A model generated the notes under the pieces. That model was given only the letters and a program-made list of their open reading frames with translations. It was not told the DNA's origin and did not search any database. From Azadirachta indica (taxonomy: Eukaryota > Streptophyta > Magnoliopsida > Sapindales > Meliaceae), in contig CM040445.1 of the NCBI GenBank assembly GCA_022749755.1, forward strand, positions 8,143,182 to 8,207,181: 64,000 nucleotides of DNA, in the 5' to 3' direction. Shown here one piece after another: positions 1 to 13,949 of this stretch (the stretch's first letter is position 1; every line of letters starts with the position of its first letter). Both the position numbers and the translations under genes were made by a program.

Positions 1-622
1 TAACAAAGTTTTTATTAACTATAATATTTTATATAAATTAAATTAATCAAATTGATAATTGTTATCAATTATCTTATTTTTAATAATTAATTTATAAAAA
101 AATAAATATTTATTTTATTATATTATTTTGTTGATATGTGAAATGGTGATTACAAATATAAATAAATAAATAATAATTATTAAAAAGATATAAAAATATG
201 ATTTGTATTGTAATATTTGATATAAGATTAAAAATTACCCATGTATAACTGATAATTTAAATTATTGATTGAATCTTAGATAATAACAATTATGTATAAA
301 AATTAAATACATTTTTTAGATGTTGAAAATTAAAGCAGGTATTATAACTATATAAGGCTCAACAAACAACTAATGAAGAGATAGTGACAAAATTATGTAT
401 AATAATTTTTACGTATAAAATTTATTAAATAAACATGAGTGGTTTAGCAGTTAAGAGTTACAGTGATTCTCTTTAAGCCTTAAGTTCAATTCCTTAAAAT
501 ACAAAAATTTTTCTTAATTTTCTAGTCAAATTGGGTCAACATTGGGTCGAGGCCCTGTAGAGATCCTTTGGGCCATTTGAGACGGGCTGATGATTGAGAT
601 CCCCAACCCATTGCCATCTCTA
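1..622. mobile_element. hAT-like non-autonomous element, right-hand part
   Basis: The first 250 bases match the interior of the element at 31434-33882 (around 32155-32400), and 520-622 match its GC-richer end. The terminus read inward from 622 is tagagatggcaa, close to the hAT-type terminal pattern. The left end lies outside the window. The element sits inside a copy of the 1.4-kb LTR family: sequence after 623 resembles that LTR. No transposase coding remains. Confidence 0.55.
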
Positions 623-639
623 AGTCACTATTACTAACA

Positions 640-1168
640 ATCTAAATTCAAATGCAAAAATATAATCGTTAGTTTTATTTGATGGTTTAGTGTGCATTAG
701 TTTTTTTGAACTATTACACTATTCACTAGTTCAGTCATGTTCCACTAAACCAAATAGTAAATCAAGTTTAACTTTTCATAAGATTTTAACCGATTAGGTT
801 CATACTTAACTTTGGAAATTGTGAAAATAGGTCCTTTGCAAAATAGTTCTTTATAATTTCAAAATATTTTTTTTAATAAAGTATACATTTATTTTCAAGA
901 GAAAATTGCTTTGCAAAAAATATATTTTCTAAAAATATGATTTTAATGCAATTTAAGGAAAATGTGTTTTTGAGCTTATTAGAGAAAATCAATAATTAAT
1001 GTAACGACACGTTACAAATATTTAATCACTTAATATGTGTGCTTTTAACTCTTCAAGTTTTTTCTTAATTTTCTCTTGGGGCTTCTACTTTTACTTTTCT
1101 TGAATGTCTTGATTTGATATTGTCTGAATATTTATAATTACTCCAATTCTTCATATTTGCAATAACGC
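640..1168 (-). repeat. Partial copy of the 1.4-kb LTR family
   Basis: This stretch aligns along its length with about 6880-7410 of the complete LTR at 6078-7507, for example the shared runs around a loss-of-C acacgttacaaatatttaat motif and the atatgattttaatgcaattt motif. It is in the same orientation. The rest of the LTR is missing or displaced by the hAT-like element on its left. No gene is seen. Confidence 0.6.
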
Positions 1169-1179
1169 TAACATGTGTA

Positions 1180-2130
1180 CATTTAACAATAAGTACACAA
1201 GTCGTAAAAGGTAATAAAGTGATAAGTAACAGTGCCTAACTTATGAGTATTAATTTTTCGAATTAAATCTAAGTACTATGGTTATGGTAACCTAATTTTA
1301 TCTACACGAACTAATTTCATCAATAGATTAAAGCAAAAACACAATCTAATAACAAAATAAATTAAATAAAATAAAAATCTCTATGATAATAGTTTTAGGT
1401 TCTTAAGTTCACTTAACCCCATAGTTTTTTTTAGTTGACAATTGTTAATGCTTTCACTAATCACAAGTTATAAAAAGACCTCGTTCCCATCTTGAGTGTC
1501 GAATAAAGTCCTATGTATAGTTAACCATGCCAATATACCTATTTGACTTGATTAAATTACATGTTCGCTATGCTCTACCCGTCATTAATTGCCAAGGAGT
1601 TGATCACCTCTTGATCTCACAATATCTTAAGTGTCAATTTGATTATTTAGGTGTTAATCTCATCCCAATCTCAAATTTACCTCAATTGTATTTCTTAATT
1701 TAAAAAAAAAATTAATCTCTCCCAAGAATCAATTTATTCATCATCAATAAATTAAATCTTCAATTAATAAATTAGAGACATTAAGTATAGGTAAACACAA
1801 GTGAATAAAATTGTACTAACATTAACAAAATGCCAATAAATCAATTCATAGTTCAAATAAGCTACAATAAGTTTTTAAAATATATAATTAAGCCTCATAT
1901 AGAAAAATCCATAACAATTATCATCAAAAAATTCATAAATGTAAAAATAGTTAAAAACAACATCACAAAACATAAATTTCAAGAGATAAAGTAAAGGAAA
2001 AGAGAAATCTTGGATTGAGACAAGCTAGTTCTTCAAGAATCCTCCAAGAATCTTTAAGGAATTGTTGAACTCCAAGCTTCTCTCTCTAGAAAATTTAGCC
2101 CATCTCTCCTTCTTATGTTTCTCACTCTAA
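1180..2130. repeat. Dispersed repeat, copy 1 of a pair (partner at 12905-13910)
   Basis: The order of short matching blocks is the same as in 12905-13910: a block around atgccaat followed by caaataagctac, a tcaaaaaatccat-like block, and a final block with ttcttcaagaatcc and ctctctctag. It may be an LTR or the untranslated part of an LTR element. Reading frames here are short and show no domain. Edges were set by eye. Confidence 0.45.
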
Positions 2131-4235
2131 AAGCCCTTTTTTATACTTGGAAATAGCTGCCTAAACGACAAAAATACAAGACACTCGGTTTTGCTCAAAT
2201 CTGGCCATTTAAATTACTACAAAAAATGCTTTAGGGATGTCATTTGGGTCGTAGGAGGCATAGGAGAGTAGAAGGTGTGCAGGGTTATCAAAGGCAGTGG
2301 CACAAGCGAGAGTTGGATGGCGCGGGTGCGCTACCTTTTTTGCCTTGCCCTAATGACTCTTTGCTCTTGTTCACACAGAGAGGCAGTGACAATGGCACGA
2401 CCGCGTGTCTTGATGGCGTGGGCATGCCACAACTACTATCTTAACTACTTCTCATACATATCATTTTAAAGATTTAGATGTCTAGTTTCTAACGCAATAA
2501 ACGAAATGAGATTCCAGGTTTTGTAGACAAAATTATGCTCGTTTTAGTAACTTATACTTAACATGTCTATTTTTGTTGTTCATGATATGTCTTTTACTCC
2601 TTTAGCCCAATTTGCACCAACTTCTCCTTAATTATATTTTTCTTGCTTCCTTACATATAAACACATAAATTTATCAAACAATCACTTAAGTTTGAAGGTA
2701 TTTCACAAATATTTAAGCTCAAGTGTTAATAGTTTGTGAGTAAAATACTTGCTTATTAAATACTACCAAACTTAAACTTTTGCTTGTCCTCAAGCAAACA
2801 AATAGGAAGGCAAGAACAAAAAAGTAGAAAAAGGGTGTACAACATAAGCTCTAATATGAGAGACATAGTTTGAGTATAAAATTCATTTTAAGTTTAGGCT
2901 CAATATTTTAAGGCAAAATAAAGACTCAACAAGATAAACTAGCTTCCTTATTTCATGGTTTCATCGTCAACTTGACTACAACAAGATACCAAATCAATCA
3001 ATCAATTATCCAAATATTAAAAATGCTTCATAAGTTATGCTTATGTGTAGTGCGTGATAGGCATTAGTTAATCATTATCTGTCATATCATCCTTCACATG
3101 ATCAGATTATAGCATGGAAAGATATTTCAACTCCAAACTTCGCAAAGATAGTCACTACATTGGAATGTACTCAAAGATTGTGTAATCGCTTAGGTGTATG
3201 TGAGATAACCATTAAGCTTATATTTTTTATGGAAAACAAAGCTGGCATACAAGACAAGAAACACTCTATATATGATGTACTAATGGTAATCTCATGAATG
3301 GAATGCCAATATCTTGAATATCATGACAAGGAATATAAATGAATTATACAATGACACAAGATCAACTTAGGACTTTCCTTTAAGGTTGTAATGTGGCTAA
3401 ATAGGTGAGGTGCTTTATAGAAAGTAGTGAAAAAATGGTAAGAAAAATTAAGAATTCAATAACATGTGCACTTATCATCAAATTCCCTTCTTTACTTACA
3501 AACAAATACTACAGGCACACATTTGTTTTCACCTCTTTTCTTTTATTTTCAAAGCATCAGCAACTGTCTTTATCATATTTTTGCCTCATTTTTAACAAAA
3601 TTTTTACACATCAGCCTTGCTTTACCTTTTGACGTGAGCACTCAATGCTTACTTAGGCAAAAGTCTTGGTTCCTTACTAAAATAAGGCTATGCAACTATA
3701 ATTCTTTTTTTTCTTTTTTTCCTGTTCTCTCTCTCTCTCTCTTTTTTTTTTTCGGTGTGCATCAATTAATAAAGTATTTTGACATCAAGCACACATACAA
3801 TATGCAACAAACCCCAAACTTATTTTAAGAGATACATCATTATAACTATGAGATAGTTCTCTTATAAGGATAAAGATAATAAATTCAGCTATAAGTTTTG
3901 ATTATTATTGGGATTATAAAAGAAAAGATTAACTTGATGCTTGAAGTGGTTAACTAGGGAAGAGGCTTACAAGGCTTAAACGGTTTAAATATGGCTTAGA
4001 ATCATTTCTCATGTATCATACAATCAAATGACATCCAAAGCATGCATAATCAAGATAATTAGCTAAATCAAATGTAGTGAGATCACTAGAATGATGAGAT
4101 GACAAGAAGAGTATAAAATAGACATATAACACTCGGAAATGAAAGTTAAGGGCTCAAAAGCTCACTAATGGTTATACGAGTTTAAACTATCTTGCATATC
4201 ATTCTTTAATCACATCAATTCATCAAATCCAGACT
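2131..4235. other. Intergenic, repeat-like, no gene seen
   Basis: Frames at 2244-2469 and 3405-3828 are short, of biased composition and without recognisable domains. A near-palindromic ttgcttgtcctcaagcaa lies at 2780-2797; this kind of motif is common next to LTRs of plant retroelements, so the stretch is probably decayed retroelement non-coding DNA. A TC-rich simple repeat lies at about 3725-3755. Confidence 0.4.
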
Positions 4236-4239
4236 TGAA

Positions 4240-5440
4240 TCAAATAGCCACTTCCCCTACTATCATTACTTTTTTTTATTAATTTTATAAAAAATTTCAG
4301 TTTTACCTTAACGGTTTGAATTGGTCAAATTTGGGTCTATTTGAATTGGATTGAACTGAATACAAAATTTTGAAAAATAGAAAACTCAGACTTGAACTCT
4401 TGCCCTTCTAACACCCTAAACCATCAAGCCACTTGCATTAATTAAGTTACATTTGTATATTACATAATATATATATAATATTTCAACTTATTATATTTAT
4501 ATTGTAACATTAAATTTTAAATATAATGAATATATTATTTTGTAACATTAAGTTAATAATTATTTTCTATAAAATTAAACTTAAATTTTCATTCTATTTT
4601 AATTAACTAATAATTTTTTAGTAAAAAAATTGAAGAAAAATTAAACTAATAATTAATTTGTAACATTGAAAATTACACGAGTTTGTAAACTCAAATCTAT
4701 TATAAAAATTACTATATAAATAAGTAACATATTAAACTGATAATAATTTTTTATGAAATTAAATTAATAATTTGCAGTAACAAATTGACAAAAATAAAGT
4801 TCTTTTAAAGTAATCATTATTTATTAATATTAAAAAATTAAATATGGTATATAAATTAAAATTGATTTATAAAATTATAGTTAAGAAATTACTATTTAAT
4901 TGTTTAAAATTATTAAATTAGTTTTTTATTAAAAATTATTAGTTTGATCTCAAACAAAATTATTATTATTTTAATATTAAAAAATAAATATTTTTCTCTA
5001 TAATTTTATAAGTTGATTTTGTTTTATACATTAATAGTTAAATAATAGATTTATTAAAAAAAATTTATATAAAACAATTATTAGTTTAATGTGTATGAGA
5101 ATATTATGTTCAAAAGGCTTTTTCTTCTATATATCAGTAGGTATAGATATTATCTGAAAATTTAGCTTAGCCTAGTGGTTGAACCCTTGCACTCATGGGT
5201 AAAATCATTCAATTTGTTGGGAAAGCAATTTTTTTAAGTAGTCAAATTCTTCCAAACCCTTACCTGAATTCAAATTCTAACCCAAATTTAAATTAATCAT
5301 CTAGAGATAAAATGGTAAATTAACAAAATAATATTAATTTTAATGGAAGATTACCAGGGGAAAAGTGGCTATTTTGATCTAAAAGGGGAAAAAGATAGGT
5401 TTCAAATTTAAGGGGGGTAATTGTCGTTTTCCCTTTCAAA
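4240..5440. mobile_element. Fold-back (long terminal inverted repeat) element, left end eroded
   Basis: The left part (caaatagccacttcccct at about 4237, then an aaccatcaagccacttgca block near 4420) returns as its reverse complement on the right (5161-5400, with the tagcctagtggttgaaccct block and the agtggctattttgatc block). The right end reads gttttccc. No transposase is encoded. It truncates the gag remnant on its right. The left terminal segment matching 5385-5435 is absent, so no target duplication could be set. Confidence 0.45.
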
Positions 5441-5444
5441 AATA

Positions 5445-6075
5445 TTCTTATTCTTTTTCAAGGATTCAATCACAATAAGAAGATTATCAACTTTCTCTTT
5501 GACAATGTAATTTTTAGAAATCAATTTTTGAAAATTGTCATGTAATTATTCATCAAAGGCATATAATAATGCATCATAAGAATGCTTGGGGTCAAGATCA
5601 CTTACCTCATCTCCTTGCTTGGCGTTGTAGTCCTAAGACTTCCAAGACAATCAACATTTTTCTCAAGGTACTAGTTCTTAGCCTCTTTAGTTTGGTCAAC
5701 TTCATAAAGATTTTCTAAGGCACACTAAATATCATGAGCGAAATCGAACATAGAAAATTTATTTATATTATCCTTACTTAATGCATAAGATAAAATGTTT
5801 AAGGCTCTAGCATTGAAATATGAATTTTTCCTATCTATATCATTCCATTCATTTATGAATTTGAGAATAAATTTATCATTACAAAAAATTTCTGAAATTT
5901 CATAATCTACGGATTGTAAGAATATCCTCATCCTAATTTTCCAATATGCATAGTTATTTTCATCAAAGAATGAAGGATTAATAGTAGATTGTTCCTCAAC
6001 ATATATATCCTATGGTTGCCATGGATCTCTCCTAAACGGCTAAGTCTTCTTTAAGAGCACCAATCTCTGATATCA
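5445..6075 (-). pseudogene. Truncated retrotransposon gag fragment
   Basis: Minus-strand translation at 5931-5725 includes NARALNILSYALSKDNINKF, matching the start of the UBN2-type gag found in many plant copia elements, and it parallels the gag remnants at 39060-40240 and 22377-23280. The frame is broken and the downstream part is cut off at about 5440 by the fold-back element. A primer-binding-like ttgatatcagag (reverse strand, about 6066-6077) lies between this gag and the LTR at 6078, giving the normal LTR-PBS-gag order. Confidence 0.65.
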
Positions 6076-6077
6076 AT

Positions 6078-7507
6078 TGAAACAACACTATGGTAATCCT
6101 AGAGTGAGGGAAGAGGGGTGAATTGGGTTTTCAGAAGTTAACAAATTAAAAATAAAACCCAAATTCTTTATTAAGCAAATTAAATGCAATAAAGTGCAAT
6201 TCAATAAAATTCAATACATAATTTAAATATTCAAAAAATTAAGTTCAAATGTGTATGAGAAAATGTGTGAAATAACAATAAGAATATAAATTAAATAAGG
6301 ATAGAGAAAGACAACAACGTATTTTTATGTGGTTCTGCAAACTTTGGACCGTGTCCACTACTTAAAGATTCTACTACTTGTGCCTTCAAACTTGAAGAGA
6401 ACCCATTACAAATCCAAGTAAACTTAACGGGTGCTGTATAAACCTTATACCAAGAGAAATTCACAGTTGCCTCTTCAACTCTTACAAATAAGTGACTTAC
6501 GGGTGTGATTCTAAGCTTACAATAAGTGTATTTCTCTCACACTCACACAATAACAACAAGAAAAATATCCTTGATAAAAGAATTTTTATTAAAGAAAAAT
6601 ACAAATATTTCTTTTTAGAGAATAATACAAATGAAAAACTAGAGTGTATAAGAATTGGACACTTGATTTGCATTTGTAAAATCAAAGTATTTAAATCTTC
6701 AAATATCAATACAAATAAGTTTAGGCTAGTATTTATAATGAAAAGAAAATATGGCCGTTACTAATGTTTATAGCCATTGAGACTAAACTTTAAAAAACTT
6801 CTATTTTAGTTCGTATTTTTAAGTTTTGAGAATATTACATTTTAGTCTAATTACTATTATTGACCATTTAAATTCAAATTCAAAAATATAACCGTATTTT
6901 GCTGTTCATTGTGCATTGATTTTCTTAAATCATTATATTATTCATTGGTTCGGTTAGATTCCACTAAACCAACTAATAAACCAAGTTTGACTTTACGTAA
7001 GGTTTTAAAACTTTGCAATTAGGACCATACTTTGAAAATTTGCAAATATGCCATTTGTAAAACGGTGCATTTTCATTTCAAAATTAATTTCTCACAAAAG
7101 TACAAATTTATTTCCAAGAAAAAATTGGTTTGTTAAAAACATATTTTATAAAAGGATGATTGAAAAATATATTTTTTAAAAATATGATTTTAATGCAATT
7201 TAAGGAAAATATAATTTTGAGCTTGTTAGTGAAAATCAATAATTAATTCAAAGACGCGTTACAAATATTTAATCACCTAATACACTTCTTTTTAACTCTT
7301 CAAGTCTTCTCTTGATTTGTTATTGGCGTCTCAATTTTACTTTTTGTGAATGCTTTGATTTGATATTGTTTGAATCTTCATAATTGCTCAATTCTTTGTG
7401 TTAGAAATATTACAATAAATATTATACAAATAATTTGGTTAATCAAGGATAGTAATGTTTTTTATCATCAAAATAATAGGTTTTGAGCCTTAAGGCTAAT
7501 AATAACA
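6078..7507 (-). repeat. LTR copy A (5' LTR of the truncated gag element)
   Basis: On the minus strand it starts tgttattattagcc and ends gttgtttca, followed directly by the primer-binding-like site and gag. It aligns with the copies at 40252-41624, 17227-18411, 640-1168 and, inverted, about 33970-35129. It includes the conserved blocks gaattgggttttcag near the end and accaatt..ggtttggt blocks in the middle. Small frames inside (6492-6764 and its antisense) carry no domain. Confidence 0.65.
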
Positions 7508-10500
7508 TCTTGGTAATTGGTTCTGCAAAGGTGTGTTAAGATGCCAACTTCATAACTGTCACTTCACCTCAATGCAAGATTTCTTTGATCTAGTATATAC
7601 TTCCCTTTCTTGTGACTACTCAGCTCTTTTAAATTAGCCACCGTCTTATGGTTGTCATAATATAAGGTCGTTGGTTTATCCATATATGAAACTATTTTCA
7701 AATCAGTAAGGATCTTCTTGAGGTATGTTGCATTTTAACTATTATATTGTTTTACACTTCTCTAGACCATAGCTCAACCACCAATTGTGAACAGTGACCC
7801 AGACATCGATTTTCGAGCGTCTTCATTTAATTGAAAATCAAGGTTAGTGTAACCATTAGGATTTATGTCTCCACATGAATAAACAAGTATATCGTTTATT
7901 GTTCTCCTAAGATACTTGAGAATATATTTTACTGCAATCCAAAACCCCAATCCTAAATTGGATTAGAGATGATTGACTATTCTCACTACATAACAAATAT
8001 CAGGCTTTATACACAACATGGCAAACATGAGGTCGCCTACTTCTGATGCATGGGAAACCCTTCACATGTCCTCTTCCTTTGAGGTGTCTTAGGACATTAC
8101 TCTTTGTAAAGGACAACTCCATGTCGAGTTGGTAAATAATCCTTTTATAAGTTTTGCATCGAAAATTACATTAGCACTATATAGATGTATGATGCCTGAG
8201 AAAATGTCAAGAGTTTGTTTATGCAATCCCGAATAATTTGAAGTCCAATTACATAACTCGCTTATCCCAAATCTTTTATTTGGAATCGCTTGGCTAGCCA
8301 TTTTCTTTATATTAGATAATGTATCTATATTATTCCCATTGAGTAGAATATCATTTTACATAAAGCACCAAGAACACCACCTTTTCTTCTTTTATGTACT
8401 TGTTTACACAAGGTTTATTAATGTTCTGCTCGAAATCATAAGATTTAATTGTCTCATCAAATCTCAAGTTCCAAGATCTTGAGGTTTGCTTGAGTCCATA
8501 AATAGACTTATATAACTTGCAGACTTTCTACTTTTGGCCTTTTACCATAAACCCTTTTGGTTGTACCATATAAATGCTCTCATCAGGATAGCCATTTAGA
8601 TTTAAACATGGTCACTAGTGAGAAAGTCTCTTTATAGTTGACTCTCTTTTTTTGGGCATAACCTTTTACCATCAGCCTTGCTTTGAAGTCTTCACTTTCT
8701 TATCCATCTTTTTTTCTCTTGAAAATCCATTTACATTTAATGAGCCTAACATTTTAAAGTAGATCTATAAGTTCCTAGACTGAATTGAAGTACATAGACT
8801 CAATTTCTTAGTTAATGACTTATTGCCATTTTTCCTGATCAAAATCCTCAATTGTATAGTTATATGTCAACGGATCATCTTGTTTTGTATCAAATACAAC
8901 AATTTATGGTTCTCTATCCTTTTTATAGCTAGTAGGTAGTTTTATAACCCTCTTATCAATGAAGGACCATGATGTTCTGATCAAGAATAGTGGTCTTATA
9001 ATTTCATCTTTCATTAAATATTAATGGTGATGGTTTAATCTAATCAAAAAGTAACTTCTCTAGTATAACTTTACTTCGAGGTTTAAAGTTTGTTATTTAG
9101 TTATTCTCGAGAAAAGTGGCATTTGTCAATATAAGCACCTTTTTCTCTTGAGAGATATAGAACCAATCTCCTCTAACACTTTAAGGTAGCCAATAAACAG
9201 ACAAACTTCTGTTTATAATTCCAGCTTTTTAGTCTTTCTTTTCAACACATGTGCCACCTTTATATGCGAAAATGTCATAAACTAAGTTTACAACCATTCC
9301 ACAACTCTAAAAGCATATGATGGACAGATGGAAGGTACAACATTTAAAATATAAACCATAGTTTGTAATTTGTATCCTCTAATGGTAACAAAGAGTAGCA
9401 CATCATAAATCTAACCATATCAAGTAAGGTTTTATTTTTCCATTTTGTAACACCATTCTATTGCAGTGTTCCAAGTGCTGTGAGTTAGGATAGAATAGCA
9501 TGTTCCAGCAAACAATCCTTGAATTCATAGTCATGGTGTTCACTTTTCAATCCGATTGAAGAGTTTTAAATGATTTACCTATTGCTTTTCCCCTTTTTCT
9601 AAAAATTCCTTAAACTTTCTAGAAGTTTTGGATTTTCTTTGCATTAGTTATGTGTAGCCATATCTAGAATCATAAAACTAACAAAATATTCATAACTAGC
9701 TCCAGCTTTTACATTTAATGGACTGCAAACATCACTATATGTAAGTTCAAGTGATTCTTTGGCCCTCTTGCCTTTTACTGAGAAAGGTCTTCTAGTCATT
9801 TTACCCTAGAGTGCAAACATTTGGCTCTCTTAAGAGATCATCTGTTATGAGTTTGCTAATTCTATCTAAACTAATATGACCAAACCTGAGGTGCCAAAGA
9901 TATGTCTTATCACTTTGAGAAACTTTCTATTTTTTGGATTTAGGATGTACCACTCTAAATAGCTTTATATTAAGTAGTGATTATTCATTTAATCTCAAAA
10001 CATAAAGCCTATTTTATTCTTTTGTTGAACAAATACTTAAACTTTTTTTTTGAAATAACAATATGATTATTATTAAAAGAAATGCTAAATAATTGTTTAA
10101 ACAACTTAGAAATTGAAATCAAATTTCTTTTAAAGCTAGGAACAAAATAAACATTGTTCAAAATTATAAATTTATTTTGAAAATATAAATGAACGATTCC
10201 TAGTGCTAATGTCGAGAAACCTTTCTAATGCTCATTTTCATGGTGAAGTCTCTATCACTTAGCTCCCTGAAAGAACTAAGCATCTACAATGAAGAACAAA
10301 CATGGTTAGTGGCTTATGAATCAACTATCCAAGGAGATAAATCACCATCCACTAAACAAGCTCTAGAACTAGTAAATTGAATTTACCTTTTTTTCTTGTC
10401 CTTCAACTCAGAGAGATACTTCTTATAGTTTCTCATCAAATGCCCATCAACTCTGTACTAGAAATACTTTCTCTTCAGCTTCATGTTCTTACCACCTTTG

Positions 10501-11320
10501 GAGCCTTTCTTGACTTTCTTCGTTTGTGCTCCAGAACTACTTTTTGTATTCTTTCTTTTTTTGCTCTTGTTAGAGAAAAAAGCTTATCTTTAACAACATT
10601 TACCTTCCTTTCTTTGAGCTTATCTTTTGAGATAGCCTTAAAGGTTTGTAGTTCATTGAGTAGTTAAGTCATATTTTAATTCAACTTATTTATAATATAG
10701 TTCATCTTGCATTTCGTAAAAGCCGGAGATAGTGACTTAAGAATGATGCTGACTTAAGTACACTTATCAATGGTTATACCAATGACCTCATTCTTGTAAT
10801 TTACCATGCTCAAAACATGGTCTTTAATTGGAATACCCTTTTTCATTTTCACATTCATGTAGTTACAAGTAACTTCATAACATGATTGATCTGAGGTTGC
10901 CAAAACATGGCCTAGAGATACTGCCGTATCTTATATGCAGTCCCCATCCACTCATACTTCTGTCGAAGCACGTCATTCATATTGGCTAGTATTTAGAAGC
11001 AGACCTTGTTATTCACTTGAATCCAACAATTATATCACTCTCATACATCACGAGGTGCATTGATTGCAGGTTTTTAAGGACTCTTCAGGGAGAACATACT
11101 TTTGGTTCTTGCATATAAGCACTATATTCATATTACTCTTCCATTTTATAAAATTTTCACAATTTAACTTTTTATTAGCAAGTAAATGATAATCAGATTT
11201 GTTGCAAACGTAATTGATGAAATAAATAAATAAAGCATTTAATATAGTTAAATTAATATCATAGTATTTTTCAAAATAATAAATGTGATGCATGAAGCAT
11301 ATGATAAACACATAATTAAA
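7508..11320 (-). pseudogene. Decayed Ty1/copia retrotransposon interior (gag, integrase, RT, RNase H)
   Basis: Read on the minus strand the order is that of Ty1/copia. The gag start is at 11190-11100 (LANKKLNCENFIKWKS, then NQKYVLPEE). The integrase region at about 9840-9220 has GKMTRRPFSVKGKRAKESLE, then YILNVVPS, then EVCLFIGY. Reverse transcriptase spans about 8790-7900, with KCKWIFKRKKDG, then a CPKTPQ..YA.AVGSLMYAM-like stretch near 8100-7990. The RNase H end is at about 7700-7600 (KPTTLYYDNHKTVANLKELS). Stops and frameshifts occur throughout, so it is dead. Such elements normally encode one polyprotein that drives reverse transcription and integration. No matching LTR pair was found; the LTR at 6078-7507 belongs to a neighbouring element. 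Confidence 0.75.
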
Positions 11321-12900
11321 TTACTAAGCCACGATAATTCAATCTTACAATTAATATGCAGCCATAAGGTAGGTCACACTAATATAATTGAATTAAGACT
11401 ATATCAATTAATAAATGAAATTTAAAATATTTCATATTTTCATTCATTTATTAACTATTGTTATTTTTGGTCAAAATACAATTAATAATTTAATGTCTAT
11501 CGTTATGAGTATAACCATTTGTTTTAGATTCTTATAACTTAATTCACAATTGCTGCTACAAGATAAGTCAATTTTGAAATACATTGTCTGAATCCTATCT
11601 CTAGAAAGCTAGAAATACATTATTTGAATCCTATCGCTAGGAAGCTAACTTTGATGTTAATATAAACAGACACCCTCCGTAGGAAGGACCAAATCTAAGC
11701 ATCGCGAGGCACTATCCATATCTCATAGTGTTGTACTAACAATAGAGACCATAGGTATCTTGTCATATATCTCTCTCTCACTTATTATTTTAAAAACTAT
11801 GTGTTTCTAATTATAAAACATCTTATATTTTATAACCTAGTGAATTATTATATCTTATATCAATAATTACTAGATTTATAGAATCTTAATCCTATTTTGC
11901 TTAATTATTTAGATTAATAGAGTCCAATTTAATCGGGCATAGGTTTATAAATTATTCTAATCTAATTAGGCCTAACAAATAAGGAAAATTTAGTTATATT
12001 AATATTAATATTAATATGGACCTAAATAATTACCGCATATGTAATAAAATCAAATTTTATTAAGAACAGAATAATATAGGCTATCCTAAAACTTAACAAA
12101 TAATTTAGATAAGCCCGAATTAAATGAATGATACAATTACTAAGTTTAATTATAATCATATTCATATTTAACTATTAATAGAAATGATGAGATGCATGAC
12201 ATTCAATGATGACAATGAGTGGGTATCATTAATAGCCTGTTATTATGCATGGTTATTATCATATCATATAGTTCATAACAAAAAAATTAATAATTAATTA
12301 ATTAACATTGTCCAAGTCTCCTTGGATATTTAATTGCAAACCCAAATAATTAATTTTAATTAACAATCCTTTGAAGTATGCAACAGGTCTATCTTAAAAG
12401 GTCTTCGTGAAATAAATGTCTATATGGGTTCAAAAATATTTCTTCAACCCAATATTAAATTATAGAAAGGCAATCCAACTTTTGAACTTTTTTTTTATTT
12501 TTAAAAAACACTCAAAAAATATTTCAAAAATAAAATTGTTTAGAAGGAAAAAAGGAAAATTTATTAAAATTTAAAATTTGGCCTAATGGCCTTTATGAAA
12601 TTTGTCCACAAAGGGCTTATAAGAAAATTGCTATAAAATCATTTTATGCCCTAATTTTTACTGAGCCAACAACACCTTGCTGCATGGACAAGGCACTTAC
12701 TTTTAGCCCTGGCTATTGCCTTGCAAGGCCTTTGGTATTTTCTCTGTGTATTGGTTTAGAAGATTGGTCAAATAATTACATAATTAAAATACAAATAAAA
12801 TAAATTACATCGAGCCTAAACCTTTTATGGGTTTACAAAACTTTTAATCTAATAAAAATAAAATATTAATTAAACTTAATTCTTAGAAAACCATTGATTG
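11321..12900. other. No gene seen; possible LTR of the adjoining copia element
   Basis: This AT-rich stretch holds no frame with a recognisable domain. Its place directly upstream of the copia gag on the minus strand is where a 5' LTR would lie. A near-repeat, gaatcctatcactaggaagct-like, occurs twice near 11590-11650. No second copy was found in the window to confirm an LTR. Confidence 0.35.
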
Positions 12901-12904
12901 CGAT

Positions 12905-13910
12905 TGAGCCAACTACAACGATGTAGGTCGTATCAATTAATAAAATGATAAATACGAATATCGTCTTGTGAGAATTGAAATATAAATTAAATACTCCGTA
13001 TTACAACTATGAAAGCCCAATTTTATCTAAGCATTTCAATTTGTTTAATTGCAAAAAATAATGAAACTAAAATAAACATCAAATCACTAGTTAACTAAAA
13101 GCAAATAGAAATTAATTTAAAAGTATCAATGAGTAAATGAAAATTTGAAGATAAAAGATCTAAGGCCTTGATTTCACTTATCTTTTCCTATGCTTTCTTA
13201 AATTAATTAACTATTAATAATATGTTTTGATTTTATTTACTAATCATAGGGTCAATAGTGAATTTCCTACCTCTCTCGAGTGTCAAATGAATTATTACAT
13301 AAAACTTTTCAAATCGATATCTCTATATAACGTGGTTAATTAAATGTTTCTTAAGTACATTTTATATTAATCACCTAGAATTCAATTATCTCTTGGTTTT
13401 TGTTTTATCCTAAATGATTATTGGGTTATTTAGACACGAAATTTCTCCAAGACTCCTAGTAACACCAAATTGTGTTTACTTGATTTGATGAACAAATTAA
13501 ACCTTCCTAAGTAATAATTTAACCACTTTTAATCATCCAATTTGTCAGTCAATAATTAGAATCAATTAATGCAAGTAAACACAAGTAAATAAGATCATTC
13601 CACATTAAAAATATGCCAATTAGTCAAAGATGATCAAAATAAACTACATCAAGTCCCTAGAACAAGGATTTTAGCCTAACATCACATAGTCCATCATACA
13701 ACTTATCAAAAAATCCATGGTTTTCAAATACATAAAAACTAACTAACAATCATAAACAAGAAATCTAAGAATAAGTGTAAGAACTAAGAAAAAACTAGAG
13801 GAGAAGAAGCTTTTCTACCAATCTTTAAATGTTTCCCAAGAATTTCTTCAACTTCTTGATGATTTCTCTCTTTCTCACCCTAGAACTCTCTTCCTAAGAT
13901 GTTAGAAGAA
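12905..13910. repeat. Dispersed repeat, copy 2 of a pair (partner at 1180-2130)
   Basis: Blocks in common with 1180-2130 run in the same order and orientation, including the segment with atgccaatta followed by aaataaactacatcaag and the segment ending in ttcttcaacttcttg and tctctctttctcaccctag. It probably derives from non-coding parts of a retroelement. No frame with a domain is present. Confidence 0.45.
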
Positions 13911-13949
13911 ATACAAAAATATTCTATATTATTCTCATTTAAAGTCTCA

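Noticed and set aside
2244..2469. Two overlapping short frames in a GC-richer patch
   Set aside because: Mutually overlapping, without domains, and inside or next to a dispersed repeat.
3405..3828. Plus-strand frames of 75 and 120 codons
   Set aside because: Low-complexity, Phe/Leu/Ser-rich translation of AT- and CT-rich DNA, with no domain and no gene-like context.
5161..5215. Possible tRNA gene
   Set aside because: Only an A-box-like motif is present; no cloverleaf with acceptor stem, anticodon and proper B box can be formed.
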